Below, piece after piece: positions 1 to 10,516 of a DNA stretch of 26,097 bases. The position numbers and the translations under genes were made by a program. Source of the DNA: Podila epigama (lineage: Eukaryota; Mortierellomycota; Mortierellomycetes; Mortierellales; Mortierellaceae); contig JAAAVE010000076.1 of the NCBI GenBank assembly GCA_015679605.1, positions 10,083-36,179 on the forward strand, read 5' to 3'. The notes beneath the pieces are model-generated. The model was given only the letters and a program-made list of their open reading frames with translations. It had not been told where the DNA came from and did no database searches. The first letter of the stretch is position 1. The number at the start of each line of letters is the position of its first letter.

Positions 1-59
1 CCCGCCCTCCCTTCCATTCCTTCACTTTCCCCTTTCATTCATACATACATTAATACATC

Positions 60-3000
60 ATGTCTGTCGTCGGTATGTCCTCACATCCTTCTCCTCCTCC
101 TCCTCATCCCTGCAGCTTCTCAGTCTAATTGACAAGGACGCCCTCCTTAGCACTATGCTATGCTATTTTCAAGATCGTCAAAAAAATGCAAGTTTATATT
201 CATTCTTGTCACTAACAACCTCGCCATCTATAAAACATATAGGTATTGATTTCGGTAACCTCCAGTCGATTATCGCTGTTGCTAGAAACCGCGGTATTGA
301 TGTTATCTGCAACGAAGTCTCTAACCGCTTCACTCCTGTACGTAAATATATTGATATTACCATTCTTATCTTGGTCTAACGAGGGTGTTTGGTGTAGTGT
401 GAGACTTTGATCCGGAAGTCTGGCAGAAAGATAGTCAGGAAGAAGGAAGAGAATCAGGAGATATGCTACTTTAATCTCGACAAAAAAAAAACTCTCAGCG
501 CAACTCTTACACAAAATCGGGCAGACATTGGTACAAACAAACTCCCCTTTCACCTGTACAAGCACCTTGACGACGTCACCCTCTTCCCCCACTCCTTTCT
601 CTCGTTATGTGTTGGTTGCCATTGCGTTGCGGGGGATAGACGGGTTTTCAATGGAGAATATCATGACATTGCTGTCATATGAAATGAATGGAGTCGAGTA
701 TAGGAGGATGGGAAGATGAAAGGAGGGAGCATACATGATCTTCCCGTGAATGATACTCCATCCCTGTGTACACAGATTCATGCGAAAAGAAAGAAATGAT
801 AACTGACATTGTATTATTGCATCCCCTTCGTTCTCTCCCATTCTTATTTCTGCTTACTTCCTACCCATCTTGTAGTCTTTGGTCTCTTTCGGCATCAAGC
901 AGCGTTACCTCGGTGAGACTGCCAAGACTCAGGAGATCTCCAACTTCAAGAACACCATCTCGTCGTTGAAGCGCCTCATCGGACGCACCTATGCTGACAA
1001 GGAGGTTCAGGAAATCGAGAAGCAGTACTTGACTGCTCCCCTTGTCGAGGTCAATGGCCAGCTTGGTGTGAAGGTCAACTACCAGGGACAGGAGACCACC
1101 TTCACCATCGTTCAGATCTTTGCCATGTACCTGACAAAGATGAAGGAGATTGCCACCAACGAGACCAAGGCCCCCGTCTCTGACTGCGTCATTGCCATCC
1201 CCTCCTGGTTTACCGAGGTCCAGCGCCGCGCTGTTCTCGATGCCTCCGAGATTGCTGGTTTGAACGTCCTCCGTCTCATCAACGACTCGACCGCCACCGC
1301 CCTCGGCTACGGTATCACCAAGACTGACCTTCCCGAGGACAAGCCCCGCAACATCTGCTTTGTTGATGTCGGCCATTCTACCTACACCGTTACCATCGTC
1401 GCCTACATCAAGGGTCAGCTCACCGTCAAGGGCCGAGCCTTTGACCGCCACTTTGGAGGCCGTGACTTTGACCGCATGTTGGTCGACCACTTTGCCGCCG
1501 AGTTCAAGGAAAAGTACAAGATTGACGTAAAGTCCAACGGCAAAGCCTTGATCCGTCTGATGGCTGGCTGCGAGAAGCTCAAGAAGATTCTCTCTGCCAA
1601 CGCCCAGGCCCCTCTCAACATCGAGTCCATCATGGAGGACCGCGACGTCTCTTCGATGATGAAGCGCGCCGAGTTTGAGGAGTTGGCCAAGGATCTCATC
1701 TCCCGTGTCGAGGCTCCCATTGCCAAGGCCTTGGAGGAGGCTGGCATGACCATCGCTGACATTGACGCCGTCGAGATGGTTGGAGGTTCCATCCGTATCC
1801 CTGCTCTCAAGGAGCGCATCCAGGCCTTCCTTGGTAAGGATCTCTCCTCGACCCTCAACCAGGATGAGGCCGTTGCTCGTGGATGCGCTCTCCAGTGCGC
1901 CATGTTGTCGCCCACCTTCAAGGTCCGCGACTTCACTATCCAGGACATTACCAACTACCCCATCAAGATGACTTGGCAGCCTACTCCTGAGGAGGAGGAA
2001 ACCGAGCTTGTCGTCTTCAACAAGAACAACTCCATCCCCTCGACCAAGATCTTGACCTTCTACCGCTCCGAGCCCTTCGATCTCGAGGCCCAGTACGCCG
2101 AGCCCGAGACTATCCCCTCTGGCATCAACCCCTGGATCGGCCGCTTCTCGATCAAGAAGGTCGAGCCCGTCAACGGCGAGCCTGCCTGTGTCAAGGTCAA
2201 GGCCAGACTTAACATTCACGGTGTCTTGACTGTCGAGAGCGCCTACGTTGTCGAGGAAGTCATCAAGGAGGAGCTCATTGAGGAGAACGCTAACGCTGAG
2301 GGAGATGCCCAAGATGCTCCTTTGACCCGCAAGGTCAAGAAGATTGTCAAGAAGGGTGACCTCCCTGTTGTCAGCGCCACCACTGGCTTGGACCGCTCTG
2401 TTGTTGCCGAGCTCAAGGAGAAGGAGATGGAGATGATTGCCTCGGACAAGTTGGTGGCCGATACTGAGATGGCCAAGAACACTTTGGAGGAGTACATCTA
2501 CGATACTCGCTCCAAGGTTGATGGTGCTTACAAGGATTATATTGTCCCTGCAGAGAAGGAGAAGTTTGTCCAGGACTTGAATGATGCTGAGAACTGGTTG
2601 TATGATGAGGGAGATGAGGCCACCAAGTCTGTCTACACTGCCAAGTTGGCTGAGCTCCACGTCATTGGTAAGCCCGTTGTCCAGCGTTACAAGGAGGCCG
2701 AGGCTCGCCCTGTCGCCGCTCGTGAGCTTCGTGAGACCATCAACCAGTTGATGGCTCAGGCTTCCAGCACTGAGGAGAAGTATGCTCATATTCCTCAGGA
2801 GGAGAAGAACAACATTATCGAGAAGGTTGTCAAGGCCGAGAAATGGTTGGAGAACAAGACCGAGGTCCAGTCCATGAAGAAGAAGTACGAGACTCCCGTC
2901 ATTACCTCGGACGAGATCCGCAAGGAGCGCGAAAACCTCATCTACTTTGCTACCCCTATCATGAACAAGCCCAAGCCCAAGCCCGTTGTCGTCGAGACCC

Positions 3001-3095
3001 CCGAGACTGCCACTCCCGACTCGACCGCCACCCCCGAGCCCAAGCAGTCGCCTGAGACCAAGCATGACGACTCCAAGGACATGGACATTGATTAA
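60..3095 (+). CDS. SSE1: Hsp110/Sse1-type Hsp70 family chaperone (nucleotide exchange factor)
   Basis: Exons 60-72, 243-337 and 876-3095, giving 775 aa. Introns are 73-242 (GTATGT donor) and 338-875 (GTACGT donor), and both junctions restore the family N-terminus (MSVVG, IDFGN, NRFTP, SLVSFG). Residues 1 to about 380 form the actin-like nucleotide-binding domain, with AVARNRGID, the FVDVGHS phosphate loop, HFGGRDFD, and GGSIRIP near the adenosine pocket. A beta-sandwich and a helical C-terminal region follow, including the strongly conserved NTLEEYIYDTR and WLYDEG blocks. The tail ends in DMDID rather than an EEVD. Hsp110 proteins act in the cytosol as exchange factors for Hsp70 and as holdases. 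The length and missing Hsp70 tail favour Hsp110 over canonical Hsp70. Codon use is strongly biased to C/G-ending codons, more than in its neighbours, suggesting high expression. Only 59 nt of upstream DNA is present, so heat-shock elements cannot be assessed. Confidence 0.95.
338..875 (+). other. Unusually long intron 2 of the Hsp110 gene
   Basis: This 538-nt phase-0 intron runs from a GTACGT donor to a TTGTAG acceptor. Most other introns here are 89-135 nt. I see no convincing exon inside it, and joining its two ends gives the uninterrupted family sequence NRFTP-SLVSFG. It contains a small inverted repeat at 663-678 (ATGACA, 4-nt loop, TGTCAT). The open frames inside are short and unlike known proteins. 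Confidence 0.8.
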
Positions 3096-3327
3096 AGTAG
3101 TCAGCAAAAGATAAACCCCCATACAGACAGATATTTTGCACACCATTTTCACGTTCACTCACCCTCTCACTCACTCAGTCACATACACTCTCTTTTTATC
3201 TTTCTTCTCTTTCTCTTCGCTTGTTCATATTCATCGATTTTCATTATCACACTTCATACATTCAAAACTAAAATTGTGTCAATTGAACTTTTTTTTTTTT
3301 TTTGTGTTTTTGGGTTCCATTCATTTT
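3096..3327. other. Convergent 3' intergenic region with T15 tract
   Basis: This gap lies between the stop of the Hsp110 gene and the stop of the minus-strand coiled-coil gene, so it should hold both 3' UTRs. It is pyrimidine-rich on the plus strand and contains a run of 15 T at 3289-3303. No gene is visible. Confidence 0.7.
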
Positions 3328-5912
3328 CTACAAAAGATTGTACCTAACCTTTGGAGCTGTCAAGAGATACCATAGTTCCTGCTTGTGCTCAACCATTGTT
3401 TGCCAGCTTATCACAATCTCCTGGGCAATGGTCATGACCGCCACCCCAAGATTGTCCCATTGATCCAACCACTCATCGCTCACGAACAGAGCATATTTAC
3501 GCACCAATGGTACTAAGGCATGTTTGAAAAACAGTACCATTGGAAAACAGTCTGTACTGTTCATATTGTCAAGGAAAAGTAAAAGTGCAGCAACCAATGG
3601 AATAATGAGTAAGATTGACAGGAGGAGTGTGTTGAGCATCGTTGAGCTTTCATCATTCAAGTCCCCTTCTTTTGCATCACTTTTCTTTGTGGTTATGGCG
3701 GGTTGGCACGGTGAAGCTGGGGATGATGCCATCAATGGCTTTGTCTTTGTCACCAAAAACATTGGTGCCAGCTGATGCTGCAACTCTTCCTTTTGCGCTC
3801 CTATGCTTTTGGTCCGAGGTAGTAGTGCTCCTTGCATAATGTCAATTTCCTTCCAAGTCTCCTCCAGGGCAATCTCGAGCATCTCATTCTCTCGCATCGA
3901 CAAGGCGACCTCCTGAACAAACGAGAACCCAAGATTCTGCTCCTATTGTCGATAATAATTAGGAAGAGAGAAATAGTCAATTCTCCATGTCCTTTGATAA
4001 TCTCAATCCACTATTCAGATATGAAAGTTACCTGCACTAATTTATGCTGAAGTTCCTGGACTTGCATTGTTGCCTCATAAAGTGTAGACTCTGACAAATG
4101 GCATCGTTCAATCAGATCCGACATTTCCGCCACCAAGGCGTCAAAGCGCTTTGTCAACAGCCTCTCCTGTTGTCTCAGGACTGTCGCCTCTTGAGTCCAG
4201 TACATCAACTGACGCCTTGTCGTAGCCAGTTCAAGGGTACGCGGAGAGACGGGTGATAAAATGGAAATGCTTTGGGTCGTCTTGTTGATTTCGTCATTGC
4301 TGACACCTCCAGTCCTGCAGGGATCTCTTAGGTATTCTTGCATTCTTGGACTCAACAAGTATGATTTACTATCACTAATGGACCGTTTTTGCAACAGATG
4401 GGTATCAAGATGCAGTGAGATGCTTGTTGTCCTGCAAACCTGTGGCTTCAAGATTGTTTGGGCTACAACATCTTTTTCGTCATTTTTGTCCTCGGCGTCA
4501 TCTCCAAGCATATCACTCTTCCTTTCCTCCTCCTCCTCCTCCTCCTCCTCCTCCTCGTCAATCACATACTGAATGCGTCGAATTTTTCGACTGAAGCGAA
4601 CACGCCTTGTCCTTCGTGAGCCTCTAGGTGCTGAAACCGTTTCCTCTGACTGTCCTGACTGTAATTGACCTTCGGTGTTGAATTGTGTGCACGAGCTCCA
4701 ATCCAATAGCCACTCAACATACAACTTCTCCATATCACACAGTTCGTCTAGCAGACATTGCTCTGGTCTCTGCCACTCACAAGGGCTTGGCGTCTGACCT
4801 CGTATTGGTAACGAACATTCGAGATAGCGCGCGTCTAGGGCTGACGAACGCAACTCAACCTTGTCTGCTTCCTCGTTTTTATCCATGGCATCGCCACCTT
4901 TTGTTTCTTCACTCAAGCTTTTCGTCATCACTGCCAACCGCTCTTCGAATGCACGGGAGCTTCTAATTTTCTCGCCTGCTATCAACTCGATTGCATAGCC
5001 TTGTTCCTGTAGGTCCAGCAAAGGAGTATCCATTCTGTTGCCAAATTCGTGTTGGTCATGGCACTGGCCCACAAGTGATGACGGACTATCCATAATCTGT
5101 ATCTCGGCCTTCAGATGAACTGACCGCCCATTTCCATCTTTAGATGTTTCGTGGGCATCAGTAGATTCAATATGGTTTGAATTATCGAGTTGAATTGGCC
5201 CCGTTTTTTCGCCTTCTTGGTAGGCATTCAAGCAAGGAAGTCGAGGGCCAATGGCTAGGGAATTGAGAATAGGCCTTGGGATACTGTTTACCATTTCCGG
5301 CGGCGATTGCGAATGAATGTGAGCTGCCTTGATGGTGTGCAACTCCTTTGTATCAGCGTCAGAGTTCTTCCAGTGACCCACAGAGAGTTGTTGCCCATGC
5401 ACGGAGTGGTTCCCATCTGCACTAGTATGAACTGATGAAGTTGTAACTCTGGCCGTGGGGGTTTCGTTGATCTTTTTGTCGCTGTGAGATATGCTCTTGG
5501 TGTTGGTGGTACAGCGTGTGGGCGAGCCAAGGCCAAGCACACCACAGGATGGTGCCGAGAACGCCGGGAACATGGACCCAAGGGTTGTCCTGCCCTCCTG
5601 ACCTGTTCTAGTAAAATGTAAACCCGTGCTCTTGCTCGTAGCGGTTTCTTGGCGATTAATAGACGAATCGTCAGCTTGGCTAGCGGTAGCATTCGACCCA
5701 GCAAGTTTCATGGAGGCGGTACTAGTTGCGACTTCTAAGGAGTGGGCTGCTGAGAGATCTTCAATACTATTTGTTGAGTCACTACCACCAATGCGACACC
5801 TATGTCCAGTTGGTGAACTACAGATAGAGGGAGTGCCTGAATCTGTGGTAGAACGACAGCGCTTTGGTAAACAAAGCGATGCATTCGAGCCAGAGAATGG
5901 GGCCTGTAGCAT
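3328..5912 (-). CDS. Unrecognised coiled-coil protein with C-terminal membrane segment and RVxF-like motif
   Basis: Exons (minus) 5912-4032 and 3942-3328; intron 3943-4031 (89 nt, GTAACT...AATAG, phase 0). The spliced protein is 831 aa. An in-frame ATG at 6017 would add 35 residues; I prefer 5912 because the extension looks like untranslated sequence. The first 400 or so residues are Ser/Thr-rich and probably disordered. Around residue 437 is a basic block with RRVRFS, then an 11-Glu run encoded by a GAG repeat. Next comes a predicted coiled coil (ATTRRQLMYWTQE through QVQELQHKLVQ) that continues smoothly across the splice junction into the second exon. A strongly hydrophobic segment (MLNTLLLSILLIIPLVAALL) follows, then about 75 residues to the C-terminus. 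This suggests a membrane-anchored scaffold with most of its mass in the cytosol or nucleoplasm. I do not recognise the family. The coding call is good; the function is unknown. Confidence 0.75.
4526..4557. repeat. (CTC)n / (GAG)n trinucleotide repeat coding for poly-Glu
   Basis: About ten uninterrupted CTC units on the plus strand are read as GAG on the coding strand, giving the poly-glutamate run of the coiled-coil protein. This is a likely site of length variation between strains. Confidence 0.9.
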
Positions 5913-7110
5913 TGCTGTGAAGAAAGTGTTGTGATGTTTGGTAAGAAGAGAGGGAATGTATGAAAAACAAAAAATCGGAGTACATGGGGTAATAGAAACA
6001 ACACTGGCAGATTTCATGGCTTAGAGGAAATGCTAGTTTACACGAATCGGTTGTTTGACACTAGTACTGGCGCCTTGCATCTCCTCGTCTGTTTGAGGGA
6101 AAGACAATATCGTAATTTGTTCATACCCCGGATTGCCTTTTTATTATGCCCTCTTTTTAATACCACCTTCTTCAACCTTTGAAAGCACCATGGTCTAACA
6201 TCTCTTGAACATCATGAGTGAAGGCCGTAGATTGCCTGAAAGTCTCATCTGTCATCTGCTGCGATGGGAAAAAGGTACATGTACTTGACTTTGATAGGTT
6301 CTGTAGTAAGAGCTAGGATGCTTCAATTATGCGGGACGCAGCCAAGAGGTCCTGGTGGAACCATTCTTTTTCAGTGAACGCAAAACGTGAGACCCATTTT
6401 ATTCAGAATGAGATTTGTCGACATGCCATGCTCGCCGCGAAGGGCTTGACAACCCCCTGCTGAGTCCTATAATTAATGAAATATGCGCACACATTTTTGT
6501 ACGTCTGCTCTTCTCGTATCCGTACAATATTCTCGAGGGCAAGCTTGACCGGTATCTCCATCCGGTGTGCACGCAGCCACATACAGGTCTCGAATCTTGA
6601 CGATGGGTGCCTTCTTGTTTCTTGCGTCAGAAGCGAAGAAAAGAGGCAATCGTGACCCCCCCTTGCGGCAGCCTCAATCATTTGTTGCTTGTCATCTACT
6701 TTTCTTGTTCCTTCTGCCTCTATTGTTTTCTTCGTCTTCCTTCCTCTCTTTCTCTTCTTCTATTCTATTTCAACATCTTCTTTCTCGCCATGCTCCTCCA
6801 CTTCTGTCTACAACTCGACTGTGTAGCTGCCGCTAGTACTTTCTGGCTTTGTAAGAGGAAGTGATGCCCAACCTAAACGACGACAATACGTGTTGACACC
6901 CTTTTTGGGCGGAGCATGAATCATGTTGGTAGAATATCCAATATTCTAAGCCACAAATTCTGTAATTCAAGCTACCACTCTCATCTTGCGACTGCTATCC
7001 TTAAGCCACCTAAACAACTTGACAAAAAAAAAAAAAAAAAAAAAAACACTCTCAACGCCTTCACTCCTCCAGACATTCCTTTTCCACTTTTTCATTTCTT
7101 TGTCAACACG
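5913..7110. other. Divergent intergenic region, shared promoter space
   Basis: About 1.2 kb separates the start of the minus-strand coiled-coil gene from the start of the plus-strand helicase, so it should carry both promoters. Visible features are a CT-rich tract at about 6710-6780, a GGGCGG box near 6907, an inverted repeat GAATAT-CCA-ATATTC at 6932-6946, and A23 at 7024-7046. Short open frames inside are low-complexity and do not look coding. I see no RNA gene. Confidence 0.6.
7024..7046 (+). repeat. A23 homopolymer in the presumed 5' UTR of the helicase gene
   Basis: Twenty-three consecutive A residues end 64 nt before the chosen start codon. The reading frame stays open through it (as poly-Lys) up to an ATG at 6916, but the family-like N-terminus begins at 7111. 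Confidence 0.9.
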
Positions 7111-10100
7111 ATGTTCAATATCAAACGGTTTGACATCGATGCGGATGGGGCTAAACCTTCGATATCATCCACCACACAGCTGGTGCCAGCATCTAATGAC
7201 CGTCTCGCAAAGCTAAACGCCCGCTTCAAGTCCAAACAGCTTCCAGCCCAGTCTTCTGATAAGACATCGGCAACGGCAACAGTCTCCTCGACCACCCACT
7301 CAATACCCGGAAGTGATGGCAATAACTTGAAACGGCAGCACATAAAGGAGTTTAAGGATACAAATGAAATTTCATATAAGCGTAGTCGTGAACATGAAGA
7401 GGCAAAGGCTGGCAAACAGCATGAAAAGAAATGGGGCAAGCGCGCCAAGGAACTTAAGGACAGTGATTTGATCCCAAACGATGTTAGGCTTGCAATGAAG
7501 GCAGAAGCAGAGGCAGCTGCTCTTGCCAAAAAGCACGGATCAAGTTCGAATGCTATTCCAATGGGTGTTCGAGGTGCTTCTACGGTGACAGATCAGGTCA
7601 AAGAACAAGCGCCGGATCATGAGAGTGAGAGTGAGTCTACTCCTCAAGGCGACCAGGAGCAAGTGAAGCAAGAAGTTGGGCAGGAGGGAGAGAATACGCA
7701 AGATATGGATGTGGACATGGATGAGGACAAGGATCATAACACGAACAATAATACAGTCCCTACCGAAATTGATGGAGTCAAACAACATGTGAACGAGGCT
7801 GAGGTCGACGCAGCTCTTGCAGATTTGGCCCTTGTGCCCCTCCCGACCTTTGAAGCAAAGGAGATCACAGCGGCGGAGCGTGAACGTGCAAAATCGATGG
7901 GTATTCCGGACTGGCTGGCACATCCAACCCAGATTGAACCTGATATCAACACCCCGATCGACTCCTCCATGTTTGGCTTCTCACAACGTTTAATTAAGCA
8001 ATGTCGCAAGGCTGGTATCAAGGAGTGTTTTGCAGTTCAGACGGCTGTCATCCCAGTTTTAATGCGGGCAAGGCATTTAGGCGACATTCGCAAGGCACCA
8101 GGTGATCTCTGTGTCTCTGCACCCACAGGAAGCGGAAAGACACTGGCTTATGTACTTCCGATCATCGAGGTTTGTGAAGATGACATATATATGTGAATAT
8201 TTTGCAGAGTTACAGGATACTCCACATGAATTTCAAGGGGGCTTACAATCTGATATATTCTGCCATGATTAGATTCTCTCGCAGCGTGTAGTGACACGCC
8301 TTCGTGCACTGGTAGTGCTGCCTACTCGCGATCTATGTGTACAGGTCAAGGAAACGTTCGACACATTTGTCAAGGGCACGGATCTCAAGATTGCAACAAG
8401 CACAGGACAAAACTCATTTGCGCACGAACAAGACATCCTCGTTGGTGACAACCATTCGACCATCACGAGCGCACCTGAGGATTCATGGGGAGGACATTCA
8501 CGCGTAGACGTATTGATCACGACACCAGGTCGATTGATTGACCATATCAAGTCTACACCCAACTTTACACTACAGCACTTGCGTTTCCTGGTCATTGATG
8601 AGGCTGATCGACTACTTAATCAAAGCTTTCAGGACTGGTTATACCACATTTTGACCGCTATCCATCCTTCGACAGACCCGACCAAGATGATTCAGGCACC
8701 TGGAGAGATTGAAGTCAAGAAAGATGCGCAGGGGTAAGATGCGGATCAAGGCGCTTTTTATTTGAATTCATTCATTGGATTTATATTGTGATCATGGAAA
8801 CTGACTTCCAACTTTACTCTGGCCATCTAGTTTCCCGATTCATGATGCCATCGCACCGGGGTTTTTGACCTCTTACTTTCAGTTGCCCGAGTCTGATGTT
8901 GAGGATCCCAAAGCACTCTCTGTGCAAAAGCTCCTCTTTTCGGCGACATTGACGCGTAACCCATCCAAGATTGCCAGCCTACAGCTGTCAGACCCGCTAT
9001 ATGTAGCCGTTCAGGAAGCTGGAGATGGCAATGGTGATGACAAACAAAAGTATACTACGCCTGCTGGTCTCACTGTAAGTTTCTTTTGAATATTCTACTG
9101 GCAATGGATAGGAATCTATGCGTTTGTTTTGTATAATCTAACCCCTTATTCTTATTTAATATGTATCCTATGTTCATTCAGGAACACATGATCGTATGTG
9201 ACACCTCTGAAAAGCCATTGATGGTGTTGCACTTGTTGCACCATCGTAAGGTGCGATCCGCCTTGTGCTTTACAAAATCTGTCGAGTCTGCTCATCGCCT
9301 TTACAAGTTGATTCAGCTTTATGAACGCCAGCGGATGGCCACGCCGTTGTCGGATGAGGCACCAGTTTCAAAGGAGGAATCGCAAAGAACAGACGTGGAA
9401 ATGAATGGTCAGGACAAACAGGATGAAAACGGCAACGACGACGGCAGTAGTAATACAAGCGACAGTGAAAGTGAAAGTGACAGTGACAATGATAGTGACA
9501 GTGACAATGATAGTGACAGTGACAATGATAGTGACAGTGGCAGTGACAGCGATTCTAATACTGATTCTGACGAATCAAGTGACAGTGAAAGTAGCAACAG
9601 CAGTGAGGAAGAGGAAGAAGAGGTGACCAAGGACGAGAAAGAAGACAAGGACGTGTCATTGAACGTTACTGAGATGGACACTGACAAGGATATCACATCG
9701 ATCGAGACAAATACAAACGAGCAAGGAATTGTCTCTGAACCTATTGTTGTCGCCGAGTACTCGTCTGATCTTCCTAAAGCCAAACGTCAGGCGATCCTGC
9801 GCCAGTTCAATGCAGGCGAGATTCACCTCTTGATTTGCTCTGATCTCATTTCGCGTGGTATGGATCTTTCCCCTGTCTCGGTCGTGATCAACTACGATGT
9901 CCCAGTGTACATGAAAAAGTATATCCATCGTGTGGGACGTACCGCCCGTGCAGGAAAGACTGGAACAGCCTACTCGCTTGTGGAGATGCAAGAGGCACGA
10001 CACTTCAAAGAGATGATCTCCAAAGCTGGTCACTGGGAAAAGATTTCTCGTATTAAGGTCAAAGACCAAGACACCAAGGATCTTGTGCTCGGTTATAAAC

Positions 10101-10195
10101 GCGCCTTGTCTGGACTCAAGGACGAATTATCAAACTCTTCAAACCAGCAAAGGAAATCAAGGTTTCATCGTTCAAGGACAGCGGCATCGTCATAG
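7111..10195 (+). CDS. DBP6: DEAD-box ATP-dependent RNA helicase, Dbp6/DDX51 type
   Basis: Exons 7111-8169, 8273-8733, 8831-9074 and 9182-10195, 925 aa; introns are 103, 97 and 107 nt with GTTTGT, GTAAGA and GTAAGT donors. The start MFNIKRFD resembles the short N-terminus of the family. Motifs in order: Q-like region [12 protein letters not shown]; motif I APTGSGKT (about 337-344); Ia PTRDL; Ib TPGRL; II DEAD (462-465); III SAT (about 542); [34 protein letters not shown] (about 837). The Ala-Pro-Thr motif I, the LPTRDL form of Ia and the spacing match Dbp6/DDX51, nucleolar helicases for early 60S pre-ribosome assembly. The first 300 residues or so are charged and low-complexity, as is common for nucleolar helicases. 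Unusual: an acidic Ser/Asp/Asn insertion of about 135 residues (about 640-775) separates motif IV from the rest of RecA2. An in-frame start at 6916 is possible but would translate a poly-A tract. Confidence 0.92.
9479..9532 (+). repeat. 18-nt tandem repeat coding for Asp-Ser-Asp-Asn-Asp-Ser
   Basis: Three identical 18-nt units (GACAGTGACAATGATAGT) lie head to tail, flanked by degenerate AGTGA-type repeats. They code for the most regular part of the acidic insertion in the helicase. Confidence 0.95.
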
Positions 10196-10516
10196 TTTCT
10201 GCATCAAGATAAAAAGTAAAATAACGAGCGTTAAAAAAAAAAAAAAAAAAAAAAAAATAGCCTTCTTATCACTTGGATGTATTACGGTGTGCGTTTCGAA
10301 TGAAATGTATCGTCACAATTAAACTTGTCATATCCAATATTGGGGACAGTTTCTGACGTCAAAAGCGTGAAGGAGATAAGCAAAATAACGGGGAAGCGTA
10401 ATGCGGAAGAAACCACTGCATAAGGTGAATGCCAGCTGCAAAGCACTCACAACTTGAGATGGTAGTATGTTCCCTTGTATCATTTTGTTTAAAAAATAAG
10501 CTGCCAGTGGGACTAT
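10196..10516. other. Convergent 3' intergenic region with A25 tract and two palindromes
   Basis: This 321-nt gap lies between the helicase stop and the CDP-diacylglycerol synthase stop. It has A25 at 10233-10257, the palindrome CCAATATTGG at 10334-10343 and the palindrome TGACGTCA at 10354-10361. No gene is visible. Confidence 0.75.

Noticed and set aside
861-3158. A 765-codon open frame antisense to the Hsp110 gene.
   Set aside because: It is Leu/Gly/Asp-rich, matches no known fold and is explained by the strong codon bias of the sense gene, which avoids the sense codons (TTA, CTA, TCA) that would read as stops in the antisense frame. Long antisense frames of this kind are well known for Hsp70 genes.
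6607-6864. Plus-strand open frame with many Phe, Leu and Ser residues in the divergent gap, resembling a small membrane protein.
   Set aside because: The hydrophobic look comes from a CT-rich tract; there is no good start context or family resemblance.
6916-7110. In-frame N-terminal extension of the helicase from ATG 6916.
   Set aside because: It would translate A23 as poly-Lys and non-coding-like sequence; the family-like start MFNIKRFD is at 7111.
9409-9783. Minus-strand open frame rich in Ser-Leu repeats opposite the helicase.
   Set aside because: It is the mirror of the Asp/Ser repeat in the helicase and has no independent support.
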